In this document: positions 8,370-17,071 of the stretch, one piece after another
Layout of the letters: the number at the start of each line of letters is the position of its first letter
Numbering within the stretch: position 1 is the first letter of the stretch
Assembly (NCBI GenBank): GCA_910578105.1
Contig: CAJTPD010000004.1
Location: forward strand, 82,933-146,932
Direction of reading: 5' to 3'
Length of the DNA stretch: 64,000 bases
Source of the DNA: an uncultured Odoribacter sp.
Lineage (GTDB): Bacteria > Bacteroidota > Bacteroidia > Bacteroidales > Marinifilaceae
The notes under the pieces: model-generated
The model's input: only the letters and a program-made list of their open reading frames with translations
What the model was told of the DNA's origin: nothing
Databases searched by the model: none
Position numbers and translations under genes: made by a program

Positions 8370-8567
8370 TTAAGCAGACTTAATGTGAAGCACCCGGAGA
8401 GATGCCGGAATGTAAAGGATGAGGCATAAGTTGCTTCTGCCGGTGTTTTCTACCATTGCCGACATGATGCCTGTGCCAATAGTATCGGCTGTCAGGCCCC
8501 AAAGGAAAAAGACGATGTGCCAGCCTTTGAGTTTGCGTTGTATGCGTCCCGGTCCATGTGTTTGCAT
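8370..8567 (-). pseudogene. Remnant of an HsmA-like (TIGR03987-type) small membrane protein
   Basis: A 65-codon frame whose central part, KLKGWHIVFFLWGLTADTIG, resembles the HsmA family, where a Trp-His segment is followed by a membrane helix with a DT(I/T)GT motif. The first membrane helix that normally precedes it is absent, and the C-terminal helices are lost: after about residue 43 the frame turns unrelated and soon stops. It lies between the end of the ABC operon and the Yip1-like gene. I read it as decayed; a short real gene is possible. Confidence 0.42.
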
Positions 8568-8580
8568 GTGAATTAATTTC

Positions 8581-9807
8581 TTACTTTCTGTTCGGAAAAA
8601 TCAATACCGCTATGAATGCAAAAATACCGAATATTCCTGTGATGCCTAAATCTAACAGATTAAACGGATTATACAGTTTCCTGTGATTTTGGAGTTTTAT
8701 AGCCGCCAGTATTATCAGCAGTAACATGTTCAGCCAAATAAAGCGGCAGAACGGATTGAACAGAGGAATCATGTGGGCGTAGCCCGGGGTGAGTATTATT
8801 TTCAGAGGAAACAGGTATTGTTCGGTTTGGGCTACCGGACTTTTGGAATAGTTGTCGGCTTCTATGGCATGGTAGTCGGCTAAATTGTAATCTGCGTCCA
8901 GAACATACAGGCGGATGCTGTCGTTGTCCGTATTTTTATAGCTTTTATAAAAACAATTGGAGGAATACATGAACCTCCCGTTTCCCGGTCGGATGGGCAA
9001 TTTTTTTATGCTGTAATCCGTGCGCAGGACGTAAAGTTGTTGTTGTTGGTCGTAAATGTAGGCATATAAATCGCCGGGTACCATACATTTCATGGAGCTG
9101 ACGGAGATGTTTTTGGGGATGTGGTGGCAATAAGGCCGGCCTTTTATCATTTTCAGATGAAACAGTTCGCCTCGTTGGTCGATTATAAAATAGCCGTCGT
9201 CACGTGATTTTAAAGTGGAGGGAATGCCGTAGATATTCCGCGCAGGGGATTGGAATCCGGCAGCTTTCAGCGTCTTGTTGAAACTCCGGCTTTTTTCCGG
9301 GAGAATTTTATTGGTTTCCGGGTCTAAAAATTCAATGCCGCGATGATTTATCCGGAACAGGTCGTCCGGCAGTTCCGGTCTGACTTTTCCTGATTCTGAT
9401 TCGAACAGGGGATTCAATTGGAAAGTAAAGGAACTGACTGGCATCAGCATGCCTCGTTTGGTTGTTTTTATCAGTTGCTGGTCGAACTTATTTCCGTTGA
9501 TGGTATCGGGTAATTCGCCGAGCAAGGCCAGTTTCCGGGTGTACAGAAATGGAAGTTGCCGGTTGTATTCCCGTTCTGTATATCGTTTTCCTGTCTGGTC
9601 ATAATAAATGATGTGGTTCTCATTTGTCAGGGTATCACTGAAATCTTCACTAATCATAAAGTTTTTGCTGATTTCGCTGTAATAAATCAGTTTTTTGCCC
9701 GGACGTTTTTCAAAGTTTTTCCGATAAAGTTCGGGCAATGTCATGGCCAGTACCATTACTCCCAATAGTACCAGAAAAAGACGTATTATTTTGGCGGCTA
9801 ATGTCAT
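8581..9807 (-). CDS. DUF4857-like membrane protein, second copy
   Basis: 408 residues with one N-terminal membrane helix, a large extracytoplasmic region and two helices at the end (about 335-355 and 380-400). It is a clear paralogue of the 426-residue protein at 10475-11755: both share YSEI..F.ISE, YDxxGKxY, PDTIxG, DLFRI..xGIxF and a final NPF..xDIxxxxIFGI pattern. The layout fits the Bacteroidetes DUF4857 proteins that accompany ABC transporters. It overlaps the preceding permease gene by 4 nt. The role is unknown; a transport accessory or sensor is plausible. Confidence 0.65.
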   Translation of the reverse strand: MTLAAKIIRLFLVLLGVMVLAMTLPELYRKNFEKRPGKKLIYYSEISKNFMISEDFSDTLTNENHIIYYDQTGKRYTEREYNRQLPFLYTRKLALLGELPDTINGNKFDQQLIKTTKRGMLMPVSSFTFQLNPLFESESGKVRPELPDDLFRINHRGIEFLDPETNKILPEKSRSFNKTLKAAGFQSPARNIYGIPSTLKSRDDGYFIIDQRGELFHLKMIKGRPYCHHIPKNISVSSMKCMVPGDLYAYIYDQQQQLYVLRTDYSIKKLPIRPGNGRFMYSSNCFYKSYKNTDNDSIRLYVLDADYNLADYHAIEADNYSKSPVAQTEQYLFPLKIILTPGYAHMIPLFNPFCRFIWLNMLLLIILAAIKLQNHRKLYNPFNLLDLGITGIFGIFAFIAVLIFPNRK

Positions 9808-10478
9808 AGTTGTCCTTTATTGAATCGGTATGAGGTGTAGACCGGAGCTATGCCGGATAAGCCGGTAATCAGACAGAGGACCGGCAACAGGCTGACTGCA
9901 TTTCCGATGGATAAATACATGAAAAAGAGGGTTAATACTTTGTAACTGATCAAGATATACAGGAAACGGAATTTCCATGCCGGTTCCAGGGCAATGGTGG
10001 CAATCAGGAAATAAGCACAAAAGCCTCCCAGCAGCCACGGCGACATGGTTTGAAGGACCGGGATTGTGATTTCTGCCGGCAGATAAACGGAGATTAAGCC
10101 TGTAAAAATCAGAATTCCCGGTATCATGGTCAGAAACAGTAGCACAAAGCCGTAAACGACCATGATATAGATGATTTGCAGGTTGTGTATGGGAAGATGC
10201 AAAGCCAGTTTGATTCGTTTGTCTGTTATTTCCGGAACAAATTGTGAAAGTCCGATGAGCAGGGCTATTCCTAAGGGAATGTAACGATACAGGGAAAAAA
10301 ACTGTGTTTTATATGTCATTAGGGTAGACAGATAAATGGTTCCTCCCGCAGAAAGGAAGTTGCTCCGGAGTGCAATAAAGATATAGATTAGCACTCCCAG
10401 GTTAAGCAACAGGGCAATGGATGCAAACCATCTGGTTTTCAACCATTCTTTGTATATCAGATGTTTTAATGTTTTCAT
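9804..10478 (-). CDS. ABC-type membrane (permease-like) protein, second copy
   Basis: 224 residues with about six membrane helices. The N-terminus IYKEWLKTRWF and the motif PEITDKRIKLALHLP match the 229-residue protein at 11758-12447 (FYKEWLKTRWA, PEVIQKRIRLTLHLP), so the two arose by duplication. A short amphipathic KEWLKTRW start before the first helix is typical of small ABC-2-type permeases. It overlaps both neighbours by 4 nt, which indicates tight coupling with its DUF4857-like partners. Confidence 0.72.
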   Translation of the reverse strand: MKTLKHLIYKEWLKTRWFASIALLLNLGVLIYIFIALRSNFLSAGGTIYLSTLMTYKTQFFSLYRYIPLGIALLIGLSQFVPEITDKRIKLALHLPIHNLQIIYIMVVYGFVLLFLTMIPGILIFTGLISVYLPAEITIPVLQTMSPWLLGGFCAYFLIATIALEPAWKFRFLYILISYKVLTLFFMYLSIGNAVSLLPVLCLITGLSGIAPVYTSYRFNKGQL

Positions 10479-11755
10479 AACTCAGGGGATTGGGAGTTCA
10501 GTATTTCTTCCCGGCTTTTTTTGAGCGGAAAGGCAGATATGCCCATTAAACCGTATATTCCGAAAATAGTTACGAATAGGATATCTGTGATGACAAACGG
10601 ATTGGAAAGGCGGTAACCGTTTCTGCGTTTATAAAATAGGGTTATTCCGGCTAACACCAGATTGAGCCAGAGGAAGCGTTTTACCGGCGACCAGTCGGCA
10701 TAGAAGCCCTCCCAAGCAGTTTGCCCGATGTGGAACGGAAATAAAAATTCTCCGAAAATGCCGGCCGTATTTTGAGGTTGTGGCTGAAAATACAGTGTGC
10801 AGCTATCCACTAACCGGAAATTCCGGTCGAAAACAAAGGTTGTTTGCTGGTTTGGGGCAGGCAAGGTGAAAATCCGGTAGAAAAGGTTACCGGTGAGTCT
10901 TCCGGATTTTCGTAAAGAATCGGGCAGCTCCAGCCGGGTATAACTTTGGTCCGGGTGCTGAATATACATGTTTCCGTTTTCTGTGTTCAAAATGGCGCGG
11001 ATATCCGGTGATTTTCCGAAAGTAATATTCCGGATATTCCGGGAGTCCGGTTTTTCCAGTTTTTGCACGGCCGGAACGGACTGGTTCATGGACAGACAGT
11101 AGAGTTCGTTTTTGCTGTCAATCACATAATACCCTATGGCTTCGGATATATTTTTGTCTGGAGAAGTCCACATCCGGAGGGCCGGAAACCGGAAGTCCGC
11201 AGCGGTGAGACAGTTGGTGAACAACCGGCTTTTTTCTTCATCAATCTGGTTGGTTGCGCATACAATAAATTGTATTCCTTCCGGAGTAATCCGGAAAAGG
11301 TCCCGGGGTTCCAGAGTTCGGGTGGTGTAGCTTTTTTGGTCGCGGAGTTCACAGAGGCCATAATATAATCCGGGTTGGGCGGAGTGATATTGTGAAAAAG
11401 CTTCGGAGGACACGAGTTCTGGAGTGACTGCAATGCCGCAGATGGTGTCGGGAAATCTGCCTTCATAAGCTAACTGGGAAACATTATCGAGCAGAAGGAG
11501 CCGGGCGACAGAATCGCGGGAGTAGCTTTTGCCATGACGGTCGTAACAGACAGTTTGTCCTGTGGCTTGTTTCTTATCGGTGGAATAAATATATTCGGAG
11601 ATAATAAAATCGCCGAGTATTTCGCTGTAACAGATGTTTTTATGACTACTTCTGCCTTCCGGGGGGAAGGTGGTGTAATATAGCTGAGGAAGTACGGTCG
11701 CAGCAGCTATCACGGCAAATAAAACAGCTATGATTCTTATGATTTTTGTCAGCAT
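10475..11755 (-). CDS. DUF4857-like membrane protein, first copy
   Basis: 426 residues: an N-terminal helix (IIRIIAVLFAVIAAATVLP), a region of about 330 residues predicted outside the cytoplasm, and two C-terminal helices. It shares the motifs listed for its paralogue at 8581-9807. The outer region has repeated short strands (for example GYYVIDSKNELYCLSM) that could form a propeller-like fold; this is a guess from pattern only. It lies 2 nt after the first permease gene. Confidence 0.65.
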   Translation of the reverse strand: MLTKIIRIIAVLFAVIAAATVLPQLYYTTFPPEGRSSHKNICYSEILGDFIISEYIYSTDKKQATGQTVCYDRHGKSYSRDSVARLLLLDNVSQLAYEGRFPDTICGIAVTPELVSSEAFSQYHSAQPGLYYGLCELRDQKSYTTRTLEPRDLFRITPEGIQFIVCATNQIDEEKSRLFTNCLTAADFRFPALRMWTSPDKNISEAIGYYVIDSKNELYCLSMNQSVPAVQKLEKPDSRNIRNITFGKSPDIRAILNTENGNMYIQHPDQSYTRLELPDSLRKSGRLTGNLFYRIFTLPAPNQQTTFVFDRNFRLVDSCTLYFQPQPQNTAGIFGEFLFPFHIGQTAWEGFYADWSPVKRFLWLNLVLAGITLFYKRRNGYRLSNPFVITDILFVTIFGIYGLMGISAFPLKKSREEILNSQSPEL

Positions 11756-11757
11756 GG

Positions 11758-12447
11758 TTATTTTTCTCCTTTATAAAAACGTTGTGAGGAATAGAGTACT
11801 AATCCGGATGACAATAGCACCATTAGCGTCATAATGGGTAGAGATTCCCTGAACGCACCGTGCGGTTCGTTGCCAACCAGAAAAAGTTGCAGTATATAGT
11901 AAGCAATGACCGAATAAATGACTTTCCGCCATTTGTTGGGTTCCATGGCAATCATGGCAATAAAATTGTAGGCGATGTAGCTGCTCAATAGCCAGGGTGT
12001 CAGGGAAATCATGACGGGTTTTGTGAGTTCTTCCGGAAATAAACGGATGTTGTAATAAAGGAACAAGCCGATATACAGGAGATTGCTTAAAGTCAGCAAA
12101 ATAAGTCCGAATCCCGCCATGCCTGAAATCAGTATGTTGTTTTTTACCGGCAGATGCAATGTCAGCCGGATGCGTTTCTGTATCACTTCAGGGACATATT
12201 GGGCAATACCGATGGCCAGAGCGGTGAGCAGGGGGATGTATAGGAATGAGGCGTAATAAATTACAGGCGGTTCGTCGTATAAAATACGCAGGAGTATTGT
12301 TTTGGCACCTGTTAAAGTGATTTTGTTTTCTACGGCAATGAATATATACAGTATGGTGGCCGTCCCCAGCAACAGAGTTCCCAAAAAGGCCCAACGGGTT
12401 TTGAGCCATTCTTTATAAAATAAGTGTAAAAAATATCTTTTCATCAT
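11758..12447 (-). CDS. ABC-type membrane (permease-like) protein, first copy
   Basis: 229 residues with about six hydrophobic helices and the N-terminal amphipathic segment YKEWLKTRWAFLGTLLLG. The loop PEVIQKRIRLTLHLPVKN between helices is shared with the paralogue at 9804-10478. It follows the ATPase gene by 15 nt, so it is probably the membrane partner of that ATPase. Whether the system exports or imports is not shown; ABC-2-type permeases without a binding protein are usually exporters. Confidence 0.74.
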   Translation of the reverse strand: MMKRYFLHLFYKEWLKTRWAFLGTLLLGTATILYIFIAVENKITLTGAKTILLRILYDEPPVIYYASFLYIPLLTALAIGIAQYVPEVIQKRIRLTLHLPVKNNILISGMAGFGLILLTLSNLLYIGLFLYYNIRLFPEELTKPVMISLTPWLLSSYIAYNFIAMIAMEPNKWRKVIYSVIAYYILQLFLVGNEPHGAFRESLPIMTLMVLLSSGLVLYSSQRFYKGEK

Positions 12448-12462
12448 TTGAATCGCTTCCAG

Positions 12463-13356
12463 TTAGTATTTGCCGGTGAGACCGATAAAGGCATCTTCAA
12501 GGGTCATCGGTTGTTCTTTGAAGTTCCGGTATGCAATGCCTAGGTTTTCCAGTAGTTGTCTGACTTCGTTTTCGTTTCCGTAAGTATAGAATTCATAGTG
12601 GTTACGCAAATGTTCTACATTCACTGCTAACGGATGGTCTTTTAATTCTATGTCGTCTCTGTCCAGTTCAAAGGTAAATTCTTTAAATCGGGTGGTGAAG
12701 TCCCGTACAGGGCTTTGAACCAATACGCGGTTATAGTCCATGATTAGGATGTCATCAATCAGGCGTTCCATATCCTGGATAATGTGTGAGGTCAGGAAAA
12801 CCGTTTTCTTTTCAGCTTTGGCATATTCGCGCATATAATCGATAAACAGGCGGCGGTAGCCGGGGTCGAGTCCTAATGAAAAATCGTCCAAAATCAGCAA
12901 ATCCGGGTCCTGTGCCAGAATCAGTCCTAAGGCCACCTGAGCACGTTGGCCGCAGGACATGGTGGAGATTTTTTGGTGAGGAGTGATTTTCAGTTTATTA
13001 ATCAAATTGAAATAAGCGTCCCGTTTCCAGTTGGGGTAAAAACCGGAGTAGAATTTTTCTATCTGGCGGACATTCATAAAGGAGTATTGTACATGTCCTT
13101 CAATCAGATAGCCGATGCGCCGTTTGGTGGCCGGGGACAGGTGCTGTGTATTTTCCCCGTAAATCAGGCATTGGCCGGAACGGGGTTCCAGAAAGCCGTT
13201 CAGGATGTTGATTGTGGTACTTTTTCCGGCTCCGTTTTTTCCCAGTAAACCCAATATCCTGCCTTCGGCCACGTTGATGTTCAGATTTTCGTATACCAGT
13301 TTTTTCCCGTAATAATGGGTGAGATTGATGCATTGTATGACGTAGTTCAGTTCCAT
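12463..13356 (-). CDS. ABC transporter ATP-binding protein with altered signature motifs
   Basis: 297 residues counted from ATG 13356, which lies 11 nt after the stop of the upstream lipoprotein gene; an earlier ATG at 13374 would overlap that gene. Walker A is GKNGAGKS (39-46) and the H-loop His190 is in LTSHIIQD. Two substitutions stand out: the signature is SCGQR (133-137) rather than SGGQ, and the residue after the Walker B Asp is Asp157 (LLILDD) where Glu is normal. The C-terminal 100 residues form the usual extra domain of drug- or lantibiotic-type ATPases. It probably energises one or both permeases downstream. Confidence 0.9.
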   Translation of the reverse strand: MELNYVIQCINLTHYYGKKLVYENLNINVAEGRILGLLGKNGAGKSTTINILNGFLEPRSGQCLIYGENTQHLSPATKRRIGYLIEGHVQYSFMNVRQIEKFYSGFYPNWKRDAYFNLINKLKITPHQKISTMSCGQRAQVALGLILAQDPDLLILDDFSLGLDPGYRRLFIDYMREYAKAEKKTVFLTSHIIQDMERLIDDILIMDYNRVLVQSPVRDFTTRFKEFTFELDRDDIELKDHPLAVNVEHLRNHYEFYTYGNENEVRQLLENLGIAYRNFKEQPMTLEDAFIGLTGKY

Positions 13357-13367
13357 AATTTGTATGA

Positions 13368-14885
13368 TTAGCATTTAATAAAATCTTTTCCTATACCCGG
13401 GATTGCGTCCGGGTATTCATTAACCGTATCACCAGTTATGGTGTTATAAATGTGGATGGTGGTGGTATTTTTTTGTTTGTTATACAGATAAACAACGGTA
13501 TATCCATCTGCATCTTTCAGACCTGTACCACCGATTAGCGGGAAAATTTCCATAATCTCATATTCAGTCGGAAAACTTTTGAATGGAACAGGGTCCGGAT
13601 TGAAAGAGGTAATGTTCAGGTAATCGAATTTATAGATGGCGTGTTTAGTGACATAGAAGCCGTAGCGTTGTGAGAAAGCTCCGAACCAGGCGATGGCTTC
13701 TTCTGCGACTTGCCGGGGTAAAGGGATGGTTTTATTCCAGACCGGAACTCTGAAAGCCGTACCGGCATAGGTAACGTGGAATTCGTAAAGGTTATAACTG
13801 TTGTTTTCTTTTCCGATGAGATATATGTTGTATGGTTTTTTGGAAGCCAGCCCCGTGCTTTCGGTGAACATGCCACAAATGCTGTCCAATTTGAAAGCCG
13901 TACCTTCTTTGGTTAGGATTTGTTCTTCTTGCTGGTTGTATTCGTGAAAACAAGAGATGGTATTGTTTTTATACCGGATAATGTTTGCTTTTTTATATCT
14001 CATGAATTGTTTGGAAGCCAGGATTTGAGCGACTTGTTCACTTTTCAGGTAGGTTTTGTCGTCGAAAATCAGCAGTCTTTTTTCTGTACCGTTGAAAGTG
14101 TACAGTTTGTCATTCATTACCAGAAAGCGGGTACCTCCTTCACAGTAGCGGACAGAGTGGAAATTCAGATTGGTTTCTTCTCCCAAGTATATGCGTCCCC
14201 GGATTGGAGATACAATTTCTCCGATGGGCAGATTGAAATCGGCTTCATCGTTGTCTTTCAGCAGACTGATGGTGAAGCCGTAGCCCGGAGCTTGATCAGT
14301 GAATATTGCCAGTTCCGATTTAGAGGTCATTGCTCCCCGGAACTTTCCGCCGATTGGCTGGTCAGCTCCGTTAACCATAGCATTCATGCCGGTGGTCAGA
14401 CGTGTGAATGCTTCCGGTTTTCCCTGTAATGATATCCAGTCGATACCGTTTGTTGTTTCATAGACGGCAATGTAGGCCGGGGTCAGATTGGAATAGACTT
14501 CGATGCTGAATGTTTCCCTGTATTCCAAACCGTTGACTGTATTCCGCACGATGAGGACACCTGGAATCGTGATTTTGTTTTCATAGTCCTTCGGGCGCGT
14601 AATCAGCCAGTTCAGGTTTTGTTCTTTTCCGACCGTGTCTTTGCCGATTATCCAGCGACAGACATAGTTTTCTGTATGGCTGTCCGGAGTATAGGTGATT
14701 ACGGGTTCCAGTTTCAGAGTGTCTCCCATATAAAGAATATGGCTGTTTCCCTCTTCGGGCTGTAAGCCTGTTACGGACAAAACGTGTTCAAAATCGCGAG
14801 TGGCCAGGCTGTCTTTGTCGTCGAGACAAGAGACATGGAGCAGGAGCATAACTGCGGAAATAAAATAAAGTTTCTTTTTCATCAT
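13368..14885 (-). CDS. PKD-like family surface lipoprotein of a Sus-like locus
   Basis: 505 residues from ATG 14885 (ATG 14882 is equally possible), preceded by an AAAGGAAG ribosome-binding site. The frame is open further upstream, but that part overlaps the DUF4843 gene and lacks a signal. The lipobox is LLLHVSC (Cys20). A PKD/Ig-like region at about residues 30-140 is followed by a beta-rich region with repeated strands, as in Bacteroidetes PKD-like proteins placed after SusC, SusD and DUF4843. It is probably an outer-membrane surface protein that helps capture a ligand; the ligand is unknown. Confidence 0.72.
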   Translation of the reverse strand: MMKKKLYFISAVMLLLHVSCLDDKDSLATRDFEHVLSVTGLQPEEGNSHILYMGDTLKLEPVITYTPDSHTENYVCRWIIGKDTVGKEQNLNWLITRPKDYENKITIPGVLIVRNTVNGLEYRETFSIEVYSNLTPAYIAVYETTNGIDWISLQGKPEAFTRLTTGMNAMVNGADQPIGGKFRGAMTSKSELAIFTDQAPGYGFTISLLKDNDEADFNLPIGEIVSPIRGRIYLGEETNLNFHSVRYCEGGTRFLVMNDKLYTFNGTEKRLLIFDDKTYLKSEQVAQILASKQFMRYKKANIIRYKNNTISCFHEYNQQEEQILTKEGTAFKLDSICGMFTESTGLASKKPYNIYLIGKENNSYNLYEFHVTYAGTAFRVPVWNKTIPLPRQVAEEAIAWFGAFSQRYGFYVTKHAIYKFDYLNITSFNPDPVPFKSFPTEYEIMEIFPLIGGTGLKDADGYTVVYLYNKQKNTTTIHIYNTITGDTVNEYPDAIPGIGKDFIKC

Positions 14886-14898
14886 TAACTTCCTTTGG

Positions 14899-15609
14899 TT
14901 ATTCATCGAAAAAAATCCGGTTGTTGTTTTCGTCATATTCTTCATGGTCTGCAAACCATTGTGTGGCCAACTGTATCCAATAATCTATGATGACACTGTT
15001 ACCGGGGTCTGACCATTCCGGGTCGGTAATTTTACTGATTTCCAAAAATTTGATACATTTCCGGGGATGATAGGTAAATTTGGACAGTTTGGAATTTCCG
15101 GTCCAGAACAGGGGAGGAGTATTTACGTTTTTCATAAAATCTATTTCAATGAATTGCAATTCTTTCACTCCCGTTGAGAAGGTTTCGTTGGGAAGCAGTT
15201 CCAAGTAAATTTTATAATCATCTGTTTCATTTAACGCACTTACGTGGATGGTGAGCGGAATACTGTCTTCTGCCAAACCTTTGCGGAAGGTTTGGATAGT
15301 ATCGAGGGAGTAATGTACACCGGCTTCCACCAGTTTTGATTTTCCGGGGTTTAGTCTTACCCGGTAGGTGCGGTCGTTGTCATAATCAATCAGACCAGAT
15401 AACCGGACCGGGATATACAGAATGTAGTCGTTTGCTCCAACTCCCAGAAAATAGGCATTGAAAGAATAACTTTCCGGGTATTTTATTTCTCCGAATTCTC
15501 CTTTCAGGATATTCAAGGCATTATAGGTGGTGTCGACTTGTAGGATGTCCTTTTCCTGACAGGCGGACAACAGGAAAAGACTCCATATAAGCGGGTAAAT
15601 GATTTTCAT
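14899..15609 (-). CDS. DUF4843 lipoprotein
   Basis: 236 residues with a lipoprotein signal (SLFLLSAC, Cys17). The pattern PVRLSGLIDYDNDRTYRVRL followed by a C-terminal region with WTGN.KLSKFTYHPRKC fits DUF4843 proteins, which sit between SusD and PKD-like genes. The N-terminal half looks like an Ig-type beta-sandwich. It starts 11 nt after the SusD gene. The function is presumed to be ligand binding at the surface, together with the SusCD complex. Confidence 0.78.
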   Translation of the reverse strand: MKIIYPLIWSLFLLSACQEKDILQVDTTYNALNILKGEFGEIKYPESYSFNAYFLGVGANDYILYIPVRLSGLIDYDNDRTYRVRLNPGKSKLVEAGVHYSLDTIQTFRKGLAEDSIPLTIHVSALNETDDYKIYLELLPNETFSTGVKELQFIEIDFMKNVNTPPLFWTGNSKLSKFTYHPRKCIKFLEISKITDPEWSDPGNSVIIDYWIQLATQWFADHEEYDENNNRIFFDE

Positions 15610-15620
15610 TGTGTCTTTAT

Positions 15621-17060
15621 TTAATTGTTACGGCTTGTTCCGAAGTCTATTTCGTATTGTGGCAACGGAAATGTATAGTATTTAGGGTCTATGGGTATGG
15701 TGGTACCTAAATAATTGCCATTATCGACGGCATTTTTGTTGGTTCGTTTATAGTACCAGAATAATTGTCCCTCGCCTCTGAATTCACAGATGTATTCGTG
15801 GGTAATCTCATGAATGATTTCTGTTGTTGTTGCGTTCAGGGGTATTTCTGTCGTTTTTCTGTGTTGTTTGAAAGTATTCAGGATATTCCGGGCATCATCG
15901 TTTATGGACGGCTCGTTGAGTACGGCCTCGCAAGCTATCAGGTACATTTCGCCGAGTTTTAGCATGGGGGCCAGGGGAGCTGTATATTTATCGCTATTTC
16001 CGGTGTTGGACGAACGTTTGTATTTAATCAGGTTAATCTTGCCCAACTGGTTGCCGGCATGCCATGCGTTCAGCCGTAAATCCCCGGAGGTATAACAGTT
16101 GGTAGACAGGATGAAATCGTAAGACAATCCTTCATATCTTATCCGTGAGATTTCGGGAATGTTTTCGGTGTACAGACCGAATAATAATTCCGGCATGAAC
16201 AGGCGGTCGGATTTGAGTTCATTGCCATACAAGTCGGTTTCTATAATTTCATTTTCTTCAATGAAACGGAATTTTCCGCTGTTTATGACCATACAGGCAT
16301 TGTCGTATGCTTTGCGGTAATCTCCCCGGTAGAGGTATATCCGGGCCATTAGTCCGCATATCGCATAGTAGTTCATGCGTTGATTGCGGTCGTAATTCAG
16401 GTATTTGTTCCGGAAGGATTTTCCGGTAATAGGGTCTGTGTTTTGAAGCAATTCCCGGGCTTCTGTCAGGTCGTTCAACAGGAAGTCCAGAATTTCGTCG
16501 GTTTTAAAAGATGTGCCTATATTTAGTCCGAAATCGGTTTTATAGGGTACTTTTTTTGAGTCCGGGTCAACACCCCGGGATTCGTTGAACATTCTGACCA
16601 GGTCGAAATACATATAAGCTCTTAGTCCGAGAGCTTCTCCGAGAAGAATTTCTTTGCCTCCGGTTTCGAAAAGATGACGTTCTTCTTCCCGGAGGTGGGA
16701 AATCAGCAGATTGCAATTTACGATGTTGTTATACATTTTGCTCCACACTTTCAGCAGGTTGTTCTCAGCGTCTTTGGTGGTGTAATCAAAGTTTTTCCAT
16801 TTTTCCCGTTCCGGTTCGTTTTCATTGATAGAATATTGTTGTCCGAGTGGTTCCGTCAGGGTAAGTGTCAGGTTTGCTCCGTAAAGTTCTGCAGAGCCCA
16901 TGTTGATATAGATGCCTGTTAATGAGGATTGGTAACCATTGGCGGTTTCGAACATTTCTTTTTCATCGACTTCGGATTTTGGCAGAACATCCAGCCATTC
17001 TCCGCAGGATATGAGTAAAAGCCCGCTTAATAATATCAGAATATATGATTTAGTATTCAT
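15621..17060 (-). CDS. SusD/RagB family nutrient-binding lipoprotein (second pair)
   Basis: 479 residues; surface lipoprotein that closes over its SusC partner and delivers ligand. The lipobox is GLLLISC (Cys19), followed by the usual GEWLDVLPKSEVDEKEMF start. TPR-like helices include WSKMYNNIVNCNLL and ALGLRAYMYFDLVRMF. The C-terminus has the typical ending FPLPQYEIDF. It lies 11 nt after its SusC gene. It is homologous to the SusD at 20493-21956 but clearly diverged. Confidence 0.93.
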   Translation of the reverse strand: MNTKSYILILLSGLLLISCGEWLDVLPKSEVDEKEMFETANGYQSSLTGIYINMGSAELYGANLTLTLTEPLGQQYSINENEPEREKWKNFDYTTKDAENNLLKVWSKMYNNIVNCNLLISHLREEERHLFETGGKEILLGEALGLRAYMYFDLVRMFNESRGVDPDSKKVPYKTDFGLNIGTSFKTDEILDFLLNDLTEARELLQNTDPITGKSFRNKYLNYDRNQRMNYYAICGLMARIYLYRGDYRKAYDNACMVINSGKFRFIEENEIIETDLYGNELKSDRLFMPELLFGLYTENIPEISRIRYEGLSYDFILSTNCYTSGDLRLNAWHAGNQLGKINLIKYKRSSNTGNSDKYTAPLAPMLKLGEMYLIACEAVLNEPSINDDARNILNTFKQHRKTTEIPLNATTTEIIHEITHEYICEFRGEGQLFWYYKRTNKNAVDNGNYLGTTIPIDPKYYTFPLPQYEIDFGTSRNN

Positions 17061-17071
17061 CTGTCTTGGGT

